The notes beneath the pieces are model-generated. The model ran no database searches. It was not told the origin of the DNA and worked only from the letters and a program-made list of their open reading frames with translations. A program made the position numbers and the translations under genes. Positions 20,107-28,931 of a DNA stretch of 64,000 bases are shown here, piece by piece. Position 1 is the stretch's first letter, and each line of letters opens with the position of its first letter. Origin of the DNA: an uncultured Faecalibacterium sp. (GTDB lineage: Bacteria; Bacillota; Clostridia; Oscillospirales; Ruminococcaceae). The DNA lies in the NCBI GenBank assembly GCA_934512105.1, contig CAKSWQ010000007.1, positions 6,400 through 70,399 of the forward strand, given 5' to 3'.

Positions 20107-21340
20107 GCCGCTGGTGCTCATCGGCCTGCAAGGGATGCTGGAATGGGAAAAGCTGGGCTATACCGTCTGCGGCACCGCCCGCAACGGCAAGCTGGCGCTG
20201 GAGCTCATCGAGCGGGAGAAGCCGGATATCGTCATTGCAGACGTAAAGATGCCGGTGATGGACGGCCTTACCCTTGCCCGCACCTGCCGGGAGCGCAGCG
20301 CCCTGCCCGCCTTTATCATGCTGACCAGCTTTGAAGAATTTGATTACATCAAACAGGCCATGGGTGCCGGGGTGGTGGATTATCTGGTCAAGTTAGACCT
20401 GACCCCCGAGAACCTGCAAACCGCCCTTGCCAAGGCCGCAGAAAAGGTAAAAAAGGAACACGCCCTGCTGGGCGAGATGCCGGCACAGGAAAACCTTGCC
20501 GAGAGCGTGCGCAGCTATCAGGAGCGTTTTTTTGTGCGTCTGTACGCCGGGCTGTTCCCGGATGAGCAATCCTTGGAGCAGCCGCTGCAGCACATGGAGC
20601 TGAACCTTAAAAGCGACGCCTACCTTGCAGCCAGCTGCGAGATCATTGCCAACACCGCCCTTACCCCCGCCCAGCAGCTGAAGCTGAGCTTTTCCTGCGG
20701 GCGGATGCTGGAGACCACCCTGCAGAACTACCTGCCCTGCTATGTGACCGGCGCGGATGCCATGCGCTGCAATGTGCTGTTCTGCCTGACCGATGCCCAG
20801 TGCCAGAACTACCGGACGGTGCTGCGCCCGCTGCTGGAACGCGCCAGCCAGATTTTATACAACTATTTCACGGTGCGGCTGCTCTGGGCGGTAGGTCGCC
20901 CCACCGGCTCCCTGCTGGGGCTGGCGCGCTGCTGCCGGGAAAACGCCCATTTGCAGCCCCTGCTCACGGTGGAACAGCCCATCCAGTTCGTGGAGGTCAA
21001 CGAGGGCGACGCCACCGCCGGGAAGATGCAGGTGGTGGCACAGGTGCAGGAGTATATCAAGAATCACCTTTCGGAAAAACTGACGCTGGCCGACGTGGCT
21101 GCGGTGTTCAATTTTTCGCCCAACTACCTCAGCCAGCTGTTTGGCAAATACGGCGACAGCGGCTTTGTGGAGTACATCACCGAGACCCGCATTGCTGCCG
21201 CCAAGGAGATGCTGGAACAGGGCGATTTGAAGGTCTACGAAATTGCGGAAAAGCTGGGCTACGAAAGCGCCTTCTATTTTTCCAAGGTGTTCAAAAAGGT
21301 CACGGGTTTAAGCCCGCGGGAATATCAGCAAAGTATTTAA
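20078..21340 (+). CDS. YesN-type AraC response regulator
   Basis: 420 residues from the ATG at 20078, which has AAAGGAGA upstream and lies inside the kinase gene; the frame from 20009 is rejected because the true receiver starts MLRILLVDDEP. The receiver has the acidic pair VDDE, phospho-Asp in IVIADVKMPVMDG and Lys in DYLVKLD. The C-terminal AraC domain shows two helix-turn-helices (LTLADVAAVFNFSPNYLSQLF, KVYEIAEKLGYESAFYFSKVF). It is the likely activator of both arms of the glycan locus. Confidence 0.93.
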   Translation: MLRILLVDDEPLVLIGLQGMLEWEKLGYTVCGTARNGKLALELIEREKPDIVIADVKMPVMDGLTLARTCRERSALPAFIMLTSFEEFDYIKQAMGAGVVDYLVKLDLTPENLQTALAKAAEKVKKEHALLGEMPAQENLAESVRSYQERFFVRLYAGLFPDEQSLEQPLQHMELNLKSDAYLAASCEIIANTALTPAQQLKLSFSCGRMLETTLQNYLPCYVTGADAMRCNVLFCLTDAQCQNYRTVLRPLLERASQILYNYFTVRLLWAVGRPTGSLLGLARCCRENAHLQPLLTVEQPIQFVEVNEGDATAGKMQVVAQVQEYIKNHLSEKLTLADVAAVFNFSPNYLSQLFGKYGDSGFVEYITETRIAAAKEMLEQGDLKVYEIAEKLGYESAFYFSKVFKKVTGLSPREYQQSI

Positions 21341-21355
21341 AATCGGAGGCTTTTT

Positions 21356-23152
21356 ATGATACAGGAACAGCTTGCCCATCTGCCGGAATTTCTTCCCGAT
21401 TACCGGCCCTTCCCCCCTGCCAAAGAGCGCACCGCATGGCAGGGGCTGCCCCTGCGGGTAAAACAGCGCTTTTTGCAGGCGGGAGAAGCCGCGCTGCAAA
21501 CACCCATTGCGCCCCTGCCGCTCTCGCTCTGGCTGGATTTCATCCATACCGGGCGGCGCACCCCATGGGAGACGGCTTATTTCTCCCGCCGGTCATGGCT
21601 GTGCGCACTGGTATGCGCCGAGTGCGTGGAGCACACCGGGCGCTTTCTGGGTGCCATTGCCGATACCGTATGGGCGCTCTGTGAGGAAAGCGCATGGCAG
21701 CTGCCCGCCCACAACAGCTACATCCGGGATACGCCCCAGCTGCCCCTGCCGGACACCACCCGCCCCATCGTGGACCTGTTTGCCGCCGAGACCGGGGCTC
21801 TGCTGGCGCTGACCCGGTACTTACTGCCCGACGAGCTGGACGCCGCCGCACCGGGCATTACAACGCGGATGGAGCGGGAGCTGGACGCCCGCATTCTGAC
21901 ACCTTATTTTACAAGCCACTTCTGGTGGATGGGCAATGGCGAAGAGCCTCTGTGCAACTGGACGAGCTGGTGCACCCAGAACGTGCTGCTTACGGTCTTT
22001 CTGCTGCCCACCACGCAGCAGCAGCGGCAGGCTGCCGTCAGACAGGCAGCGTACAGTCTCGACTGCTTTTTGAAGGACTACGGCGCGGACGGCTGCTGCA
22101 ACGAGGGTGCCCAGTATTACCGCCACGCCGGGCTGACCCTGTGGGGCTGCCTTGAGGTTTTATCCAACGTTGCGCCGGATGCCTTCTCTCCCCTGTTCCG
22201 TGAACCTAAAATCAAAAACATTGCCGAGTACATCTGCAATGTCCATGTGGAAGGGCCCTATTACCTCAACTTTGGCGATTGCAGCCCCCTTGCCGGGCGG
22301 TGCGGTGTGCGGGAATACCGCTTTGGGCAGGCTGTGGGCAGCGATGCCTTGCAGTCGCTTGCGGCGGCAGATTTCCGCGCTGATGCCGACCCCGACCATT
22401 TGCAGAACCCGGACGGCAGCACCCACATCAACCTGTGGTACCGGCTGACCACCGCCTTTGCAGAGCAGGAACTGATGGAATACACCGCAGTTTCCCTGCA
22501 CCCGTCTGCGGTGTGGTACCCCAGTGTGGGCGTCTATGCCGCGCGGCAGGACAGTTGGGTGCTGGGCGCAAAGTTCGGCTCCAACGGCGACAGCCACAAC
22601 CACAACGATACCGGCAGCATTACCGTGTACAAGGACGGCAGGCCGTTCCTGATCGATATCGGGGTGGAAAGCTACACCCAAAAGACCTTCAGCCCCCAGC
22701 GATATGAGATCTGGACGATGCAGAGCGCATGGCACAATCTGCCCACCTTTGACGGCGTGCAGCAGCTGCCCGGCGCGGAATACGCCGCCCGGGAGGTGTG
22801 TACTGAGGAAAACAGCATCACCGGCGAGCTGGCGAGCGCGTACCCGCCCATCCCGGGGCTTACCACCTACCGCCGCTGTGTATCGGTCAGTGAACAGGGC
22901 ATCACCCTGCGGGACGAAACGGACTATCCCGGCACGGTGGAACTGACCCTGCTCACCGAGCAGAAGCCCGCCCCCACCGCGGATGGCTTTGCGGTGGGCA
23001 CGCTGGGCGGCATCCGCTTTGACACGGATGCCGTAGCGGCTGCTGTTGCGCCGGTGCCCATCACCGACCCGCGCCTGCGCACCGCATGGCCGGAAATGAT
23101 TTATAAGATCACCCTGCATTTCCAAAAAATGCTGAGCCTTGAACTGTACTAA
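21356..23152 (+). CDS. Heparinase II/III-like protein (putative polysaccharide lyase)
   Basis: 598 residues, ribosome site CGGAGG. The N-terminal half is an alpha/alpha toroid (FFWWMGNGEEPLCNW-like segment near residues 185-205, YGADGCCNEGAQYYRHAG near 243-260). The C-terminal half is the heparinase II/III beta-sandwich, with the conserved GDSHNHNDTGSITVYKDG around residue 415 and WTMQSAWHNLPTFDG after it. The N-N and Tyr/His residues of the toroid and the HNHND motif are the expected catalytic and structural elements. There is no signal peptide, so it would act on imported oligosaccharides or be exported by another route. It supplies the unsaturated ends that the GH88 enzyme needs. The substrate among heparan, hyaluronan, chondroitin or alginate is not determined. 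Confidence 0.85.
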   Translation: MIQEQLAHLPEFLPDYRPFPPAKERTAWQGLPLRVKQRFLQAGEAALQTPIAPLPLSLWLDFIHTGRRTPWETAYFSRRSWLCALVCAECVEHTGRFLGAIADTVWALCEESAWQLPAHNSYIRDTPQLPLPDTTRPIVDLFAAETGALLALTRYLLPDELDAAAPGITTRMERELDARILTPYFTSHFWWMGNGEEPLCNWTSWCTQNVLLTVFLLPTTQQQRQAAVRQAAYSLDCFLKDYGADGCCNEGAQYYRHAGLTLWGCLEVLSNVAPDAFSPLFREPKIKNIAEYICNVHVEGPYYLNFGDCSPLAGRCGVREYRFGQAVGSDALQSLAAADFRADADPDHLQNPDGSTHINLWYRLTTAFAEQELMEYTAVSLHPSAVWYPSVGVYAARQDSWVLGAKFGSNGDSHNHNDTGSITVYKDGRPFLIDIGVESYTQKTFSPQRYEIWTMQSAWHNLPTFDGVQQLPGAEYAAREVCTEENSITGELASAYPPIPGLTTYRRCVSVSEQGITLRDETDYPGTVELTLLTEQKPAPTADGFAVGTLGGIRFDTDAVAAAVAPVPITDPRLRTAWPEMIYKITLHFQKMLSLELY

Positions 23153-23163
23153 GGAGAACCGCT

Positions 23164-23958
23164 ATGGAGACCATCAAGCTGAAAATTCTGGACGAAGTCG
23201 GTCACACCCTGATGACCTGCGACGCCGACACCGCCGTATCCCTTGTTTACACCAACTGCTATAAGCCCGGCGACCGGGTGGCGCTGGAAATCGACCACCC
23301 CGGGCAGTACTGCGTTATCCAGTTCGAGGACACCATGCCCGAAGCCCTTGTGTACGTGGTCAAGCGGGAGATCAATTTCCACATCCCCTTCGGGGAGCAG
23401 GCTATCACCTACTCGCCCAAAAGCTTTGTGGGCAGCCGTCACGTCATCCGGGCACGGCTGGCGCTGCCGGAGGAGATCGCCGCCCGGCGAAACTTAGCCT
23501 TCAACTGCTATGACGAGCACGGCGACACCGGTTTTTATCCCCACGCCAGCGCCAACGTGGAAACGCGCGGCGAGGCAGTGTTTGCCGCCCGCAACGCTAT
23601 CGACGGCATTTTTGAGAACAGTGCCCACGGCGAGTACCCTTACCAGAGCTGGGGCATCAACCGCGACCCGAACGCAGCTTTAACGCTGGATTTTGGCCGG
23701 GAGGTACTGCTGGACGAGCTGCGCCTGACCGAGCGGGCAGATTTTCCCCACGACAACTACTGGGTCAAGGCCACGGTGGCGTTTTCTGACGGCAGCACGC
23801 TGGACATTCCGCTGGTGAAAAGTGCCAAACCCCAGAGCGTGACCTTTGAGCCCAAACGGGTGCGCAGCCTTGTGCTGAAGGATCTCATTCAGGCCGAGGG
23901 GACTTCCCCCTTCCCGGCGCTGACCCAGATCGAAGCCTTTGGCACCGAGGTACAGTGA
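23164..23958 (+). CDS. Galactose-binding-like (F5/8-type) domain protein
   Basis: 264 residues without signal peptide or membrane helix. Residues about 110-260 have the discoidin/galactose-binding pattern: ARNAIDGIFENSAHGEYPYQSW, then LTLDFGREVLLDELRLTERADFPHDNYW and a final strand leading to IEAFGTE. The first 100 residues are beta-rich and unassigned. It follows the heparinase-like gene by 11 bases and its stop is one base from the next start, so it is co-expressed. It probably binds or processes the same oligosaccharide in the cytoplasm; no catalytic residues could be picked out. Confidence 0.65.
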   Translation: METIKLKILDEVGHTLMTCDADTAVSLVYTNCYKPGDRVALEIDHPGQYCVIQFEDTMPEALVYVVKREINFHIPFGEQAITYSPKSFVGSRHVIRARLALPEEIAARRNLAFNCYDEHGDTGFYPHASANVETRGEAVFAARNAIDGIFENSAHGEYPYQSWGINRDPNAALTLDFGREVLLDELRLTERADFPHDNYWVKATVAFSDGSTLDIPLVKSAKPQSVTFEPKRVRSLVLKDLIQAEGTSPFPALTQIEAFGTEVQ

Positions 23959-23959
23959 T

Positions 23960-25363
23960 ATGAGCATCTACAATGCCCTTTATGGGCGGGACGGCCACGG
24001 CGTAGGCCCGAACGAGCCGGAGAAAAAAGGCTTTGCACGCTTTTGCCAGATAGTCGGCCGCGACCTTGGCCAGCTGCTGGGCACCAACCTGATGGTCTGC
24101 GTGCTCTGCCTGCCCGCCGCGCTGGGCGTCTCGCTGGGGGTCACCCTGCTCTCCCTGCCGCTCACGGTGGTGTGCAGCGCAGTCACCGGTCTGCTGGCCG
24201 GCCCTGCCATGGTGCTGCTGGCAGACTGCGCCCTGCGCAGCTTGCAAAACGACCCCTCCCAGTGGCTGCCCCGGGCAAAGCAGACCCTTGCCGCCCATTG
24301 GAAAGCCGCCTGCGGCTTTGGCTGCATTGGCACGCTGGTGCTGGGGCTGCTGTGCTTTGTATCGGCCTTTGTGTTTGAAGCCGCCGCGCAGCAGGGGTAT
24401 TACCCCGGGCTTGCCATTCTCGTTTTTCTGGCGCTGGACTTTCTGGTGCTGGCGGTTCTGGCTACTCTTTGCGCCGCCGTGCTGCCGCCGCAAATCCCCA
24501 CCCCGGACAGCCTGCTGCGCCGGGCGGGCAGGCTGCTGGCCACTGCCCCGGCACGCTGCGTACTGGCAGGCGTTATCATGCTGGCGGGCATCGGCGGCAT
24601 GATCCTGCTGTTCCCGGTCAGCGTGTTCTGGGCGGTGCTGTTCGGTTTCTGGCTGCCGGGGCTGGCGGCCATGCAGACCTTGTTCCCGGTTTTGCGGCAG
24701 GCGTACGGCGTGCAGGTGCGCACCATCCCGCGCCCGGCAGCACCGGAAAAGCCCCTGACCGCACAGGAGCAGAAAAAGCGCTCCCGCGCCAACTGGTGGT
24801 ATTATAACTGGGGCATCGTGGCGGTGGCGGCAATGGTCGTTGTGGGCGTAGCGTATGTGGCGCACGGCCTGCTGACCACCGTAGATCCGGACTATACCGT
24901 GGCGGTGGTCACGGCAGAAGCCCTGCCGGACGAGGCCGTGCAGCACTTGCAGACTGCACTGGCAGACTATGCGGAGGACACCAACGGTGACGGGGCTGTG
25001 GTGGTACAGGTGAATAACTACACATGGAGCGCCGACGCCGCCCTGACCGAGCAGAACCAACAGATGGCGGGCGCCACCCAGATGAACACCGACCTTTCTA
25101 GCGGCGAGAGCAAGCTTTGGATCTTAGAGGACCCGGACGGCTTTGAACAGGCCTATGGGGCGCTGAGCGAAAAGCTGGGCGCGGACTGGCAGACAAAGCT
25201 CATCCCGTGGAGCCAGCAGTCCACGCTCTCAACCCTTGATCTCGGCAGCTACAATACCGCCGCCGATGGCAGCCAGACCGTGGATATCCAGAGCCGCTTT
25301 GCCGGGTACAGCGTGGCGGTGTTCGATCCGTCAGATGCGTTGTGGCAGGCGCTCAATTCGTAA
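23960..25363 (+). CDS. YesL-like DUF624 membrane protein with extra C-terminal domain
   Basis: 467 residues from the ATG at 23960, preceded by CGAGGTACAG; the start at 23939 is rejected. Residues 1-235 match DUF624/YesL: an N-terminal FCQIVGRDLGQLLGTNLMVCVLCLPAAL helix and three or four more helices. After a Lys/Arg-rich linker there is another helix (WGIVAVAAMVVVGVAYVAHG, near residue 295) and about 160 residues of probably extracytoplasmic sequence (DPDYTVAVVTAEALPDEAV onward). YesL proteins accompany YesM/YesN systems and sugar importers, but their job is unknown. The tail is longer than in ordinary YesL proteins of about 200 residues. Confidence 0.75.
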   Translation: MSIYNALYGRDGHGVGPNEPEKKGFARFCQIVGRDLGQLLGTNLMVCVLCLPAALGVSLGVTLLSLPLTVVCSAVTGLLAGPAMVLLADCALRSLQNDPSQWLPRAKQTLAAHWKAACGFGCIGTLVLGLLCFVSAFVFEAAAQQGYYPGLAILVFLALDFLVLAVLATLCAAVLPPQIPTPDSLLRRAGRLLATAPARCVLAGVIMLAGIGGMILLFPVSVFWAVLFGFWLPGLAAMQTLFPVLRQAYGVQVRTIPRPAAPEKPLTAQEQKKRSRANWWYYNWGIVAVAAMVVVGVAYVAHGLLTTVDPDYTVAVVTAEALPDEAVQHLQTALADYAEDTNGDGAVVVQVNNYTWSADAALTEQNQQMAGATQMNTDLSSGESKLWILEDPDGFEQAYGALSEKLGADWQTKLIPWSQQSTLSTLDLGSYNTAADGSQTVDIQSRFAGYSVAVFDPSDALWQALNS

Positions 25364-25590
25364 ACAAAAATGACCGTCCGTCCTCTTTTTGTTTATGTGG
25401 TATCAAATCCGTATAGCTTAGTGGGTCATTATAGATAAGATAATCCAGTTCTGACCTCTGTGCCATGGTCACATCCAGTGCATCCTCGACCCTCGGTGCA
25501 GTCAATAGAAATTTTTCTCCCATCTTGGAGCAGCAGTTCCACGCACCCGGTGTCCCTGTTAAATTTGCAAATGCTCTCGTTGTACTTCAT
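25353..25590 (-). pseudogene. DUF6061-family gene with a one-base frameshift
   Basis: ATG at 25590 follows AAAGGACG. The frame reads MKYNESICKFN then CVELLLQDGRKISIDCTE, and after a single extra G it resumes one frame over as VEDALDVTMAQRSELDYLIY, ending at 25353. With the shift repaired it aligns without gaps to the intact DUF6061 protein at 33726-33986 (ARFEDGTTLTIDCIAIED, AQRAELDWLLYN). As it stands, translation stops early at about 25428. The 3' end overlaps the end of the YesL-like gene. The rest of 25591-25818 contains nothing I can support. Confidence 0.65.
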
Positions 25591-25818
25591 ATTTGCGTCC
25601 TTTCTGCCTTACGGCACTCTTACAGTGGTCTGTCGTGCTTTCTTATGATAAGGTCTAGGACGTTTTTCGATGGAAGCAAGGGATTCATTTTGTTTTCCAA
25701 AGAATACAAAAAATCCGAACTGTTGGGTTAGACCACGCCGCATATATTTTCATCATCAGGAGAAATGTATATTGGGGATAAATCCCGAAGAGAATATTTT
25801 CAAGCAGGCCGGAGAAGC

Positions 25819-26070
25819 TTAAAAGTTTTTTCGGATATAGTCGGTCAGGGTGTTAAAGGTCGTGTAAAAGGTATTAACATTATTTAGCATCGAGCTTGCC
25901 ACAGAAAAAAGCCGTGCAACATAACCGAACACCTTGCTCACCTTGGATACATTGGACATAAATTCAGCCAATCCTGTACTGGAAGTTTGGGATTCTCCAC
26001 CGAACACCTCGACACATTCGGTCATGGTGAGTGATGCATACTGAGCAGGGAATTGAATTTTGTTCCGCAT
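25819..26070 (-). CDS. Double-glycine-leader peptide (bacteriocin- or signal-like precursor)
   Basis: 83 residues, start at 26070 with GAGGTG upstream. The leader MRNKIQFPAQYASLTMTECV resembles the leaders of gut Firmicute peptides that end in a GG processing site, here V-F-G24-G25. The predicted mature part is 58 residues, Ser/Val/Asn-rich with an amphipathic middle (FMSNVSKVSKVFGYVARLF) and no cysteine, so no thioether ring or disulfide is expected. It lies 93 bases downstream of the ABC transporter gene on the same strand. A secreted bacteriocin-like or signalling peptide is likely; the activity is unknown. Confidence 0.6.
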   Translation of the reverse strand: MRNKIQFPAQYASLTMTECVEVFGGESQTSSTGLAEFMSNVSKVSKVFGYVARLFSVASSMLNNVNTFYTTFNTLTDYIRKNF

Positions 26071-26163
26071 AATGATTCCACCTCGTTTGTTTTTTGTTGT
26101 GTTGAAAGCATATCGAAAACCCGTACGGCTCCTGAGGAAACGCGCTGGTTTCGGATCAGTAGA

Positions 26164-28698
26164 TCATTGAACACTTCGCAGCGCTGCGGCGGGATCTTTG
26201 TTCGCTGCTGCGGCGGCAGGGAGTGTACCGGCCAGAATACTTAAAATAATGCTTAGTACAACAAGGGCTGTGCTGGAAGTTGCTGATATGCTGGCAAAAT
26301 TGGAAAAATGGATGTATTGCTGCAGGATACGATTTACAGGAATTAAAAGTCCTGCAGAAAAACCGATTCCCAAAAGGCCAGAACACAAACCGATGATCAT
26401 GGATTCCGCACAGAAGGTACAGAAAATATTCCACCGTGAAGCACCGATGCTGCGCAGAATGCCAATTTCGTGGGTGCGCTCCAGAACGGAGATATAGGAA
26501 ATGATCCCGATCATCAACGAAGATACGAGCAAAGAAACAGAAACGATTACCAACAACGCTTTCGTGATCAGAGTGACGATGTTCTCAACCGAACCGGTTA
26601 CAAGGTCGAGAATATCTGTGCTGTTGATAGGGTCTTTTGCCGAAGGTGAGGTCTTGTGTGTCTTATTATAGGCTTCAATGGCCGAAAACAGTATTTCGCG
26701 CGAATCCGGCGAAACAAGATAGATGTTGATGGAAGAAGGGCTGTCCAGATTGATGATCCCTATTTCGGCAAGATTTGACTGGTAAGAAGTTGAAAACAGG
26801 GTGCGGTAATTTTCCAAAAAGGCAGAGCGCTCCGATTCAGACAGAGAGGAAAGCTGCAGCTGCTGCACGGACGGCAGAGTTTCGATCAGTTCCTCCTCCG
26901 TGTAGTTGATATAGGAAACAAACTTTTGCCCTGTAAAAACATTGATCGATGGATCAGCCAATTGCTCTTTTGCAATAGGACTGTTTTGGATCGTTTGTAA
27001 AATCTTTTGCGTCAATTGAGGAGAATACCCCAGAAAACCTTTTATAAGCGATGCATTCTCCTGATGAAGAGGCTTTACGATGCCTGCGATCCGGACGCGG
27101 TAAGCATGATTGAGCTGCTGCCACAAATATGTATGATTCTGATGCTGATCTACCCACAGGCCATCCACCTTTTCATAATAAGATGTATTTGGCAGAACCG
27201 TATATTCCCGGTTCAAAAGGCTGGAATAATCTGCTGCGGACAGCGTAATAAAATCGTTTTGCTGTTCCAGCGTATCACGGTCGATACAACCCAGCATATA
27301 AAGGACCTGTGCGTGAATGGCATTATCGCTGTTTACCACCAGAACGATCTCATTCGGTTCGGTGGGCCACTGACCGGAAACAAGCGTATATTGATCTTTT
27401 AGAAATTCTGTATCTCCCGGAAGTTCCTGCCAAAGCGAATCGGACAGCCCCATAGACTGTACCAAAGCCTGTGCTGCAGCATTTAAGCTGTTGCTTTTTT
27501 GCGCGGAGGAAACAAGCGGATAAATTTGCAGATAGCTTTCATCCGCGCACACGGCATATACAGACATCGGCAGGGCATAGCAATATTGGATCGCACGGGC
27601 GTTGCTTCGGATCGCTTCCCCCGCGTCACTTTCCAGATAGGCTTTGAAATCGGTCAGAGAGGAACTGTCTTTATTTTCGGAAGATGCAGTGTCGGTGCCA
27701 GTGCTTGTAGAAGATTGCTTATCAGACAGGATTTGAAGTGTTTCTTCTAAACCACCAAGATCCTGTGCCTCACTTTGGATCGTGATCGGATACAGTGCCG
27801 TCAGGTCTGTCTGCATCTGTGTCAGATAATTCCGGGAGCCATGAGCCAAAGCCAGGATCACGGCGATGCCGGCAATGCCGATGCTTCCCCCCACTGCTGT
27901 CAGCAAAGAACGGACCGCTTTATTTTTCAGGTTGCTGAAACTGAGAGAAAAGGCGGTTTGCAGGGCAGGTAAGATGGGAGGTCTGCCGATAGGCAGATGC
28001 CCCGGCTCGGCTGCTACGCATTCCTCATACGGCGCGGTGTCCTGTATGATCTCGCCATCCAGAAGCTGTATGATACGGGTGGCATAGCGCTCTGCAAGCA
28101 CCGTATTGTGCGTTACCAGAATAACGAGCCGGTCTTTTGCGATCTGTTTCAGGATTTCCATGATCTGGACGCTGGTTTGGGAGTCTAGTGCGCCAGTCGG
28201 CTCATCAGCCAGAATGATCTTGGGGTCGTTCACCAAAGCCCGTGCGATTGCGACTCGCTGCATCTGTCCGCCGGACAATTGGCCGGGCTTTTTGTACATC
28301 TGTTCCTGCAGCCCTACCTGCCGGAGCACTTCACGGACTTTTTGATCGGGATCCTGAGGATGACCGGAAAAGGAAAACGCCAGTTTTACGTTTTCAAAAA
28401 TCGTCTGGTGCGGGATCAGGTTGTAGTTCTGAAACACCAGCCCGATCCACTGATTGCGGTAACGGTTCCAATCACTTTCCGAAAAATTTCGGGTATCCAC
28501 TCCGTTTACAAGGATCTCGCCGGAGGTACAGCGATCCAGTCCCCCAATTAAATTGAGCAGTGTTGTTTTGCCGGAACCGCTTTGGCCGAGAACAGCAGCA
28601 AACTCTGCTTTACGGAACGAGATCGTTGCATTATGCAGCGCATTTTGTGAAAATCCATGTACCTGATAGGTTTTGGTGACAGATCTCAACTGAATCAT
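26164..28698 (-). CDS. MacB/FtsX-type ABC transporter (ATPase-permease fusion)
   Basis: 844 residues. The N-terminal ATPase of about 225 residues has Walker [11 protein letters not shown]-loop FQNYNLIP, signature [15 protein letters not shown], Walker [13 protein letters not shown] and the switch VTHN. A first helix follows ([20 protein letters not shown], near 265-285), then a large extracytoplasmic region, then three helices of the FtsX fold ([22 protein letters not shown] onward). MacB-type transporters do not carry a substrate through a pore but drive extracytoplasmic steps such as lipoprotein or peptide extrusion and antimicrobial defence. It lacks a C39 peptidase, so the adjacent GG leader would need another protease. 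Divergent from the subtilase lipoprotein gene. Confidence 0.9.
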   Translation of the reverse strand: MIQLRSVTKTYQVHGFSQNALHNATISFRKAEFAAVLGQSGSGKTTLLNLIGGLDRCTSGEILVNGVDTRNFSESDWNRYRNQWIGLVFQNYNLIPHQTIFENVKLAFSFSGHPQDPDQKVREVLRQVGLQEQMYKKPGQLSGGQMQRVAIARALVNDPKIILADEPTGALDSQTSVQIMEILKQIAKDRLVILVTHNTVLAERYATRIIQLLDGEIIQDTAPYEECVAAEPGHLPIGRPPILPALQTAFSLSFSNLKNKAVRSLLTAVGGSIGIAGIAVILALAHGSRNYLTQMQTDLTALYPITIQSEAQDLGGLEETLQILSDKQSSTSTGTDTASSENKDSSSLTDFKAYLESDAGEAIRSNARAIQYCYALPMSVYAVCADESYLQIYPLVSSAQKSNSLNAAAQALVQSMGLSDSLWQELPGDTEFLKDQYTLVSGQWPTEPNEIVLVVNSDNAIHAQVLYMLGCIDRDTLEQQNDFITLSAADYSSLLNREYTVLPNTSYYEKVDGLWVDQHQNHTYLWQQLNHAYRVRIAGIVKPLHQENASLIKGFLGYSPQLTQKILQTIQNSPIAKEQLADPSINVFTGQKFVSYINYTEEELIETLPSVQQLQLSSLSESERSAFLENYRTLFSTSYQSNLAEIGIINLDSPSSINIYLVSPDSREILFSAIEAYNKTHKTSPSAKDPINSTDILDLVTGSVENIVTLITKALLVIVSVSLLVSSLMIGIISYISVLERTHEIGILRSIGASRWNIFCTFCAESMIIGLCSGLLGIGFSAGLLIPVNRILQQYIHFSNFASISATSSTALVVLSIILSILAGTLPAAAAANKDPAAALRSVQ

Positions 28699-28931
28699 AG
28701 AAGAATACCTTCTGTCTGCTGCGAGGGCAGCTTTGTAAATTTACACAAAAACCAAGTATATTTTTCATAGGTAGTGATAATTGATGGAGGTTTTAGAATG
28801 TGCTAAACTGAAATCAAAGTTCCAGACTATGATAGCATTTGCGGTTTCTGTCGTCAAGACATTCAAAGTTTTCCAGAGATTGTGCGATCAGGGTTCGGAA
28901 CAGAACGCTTTTTTGTCAGGAGGTTTGATTT

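Noticed and set aside
25465..25731. 88-codon + strand ORF
   Set aside because: Antisense to the frameshifted DUF6061 gene for most of its length; no domain.
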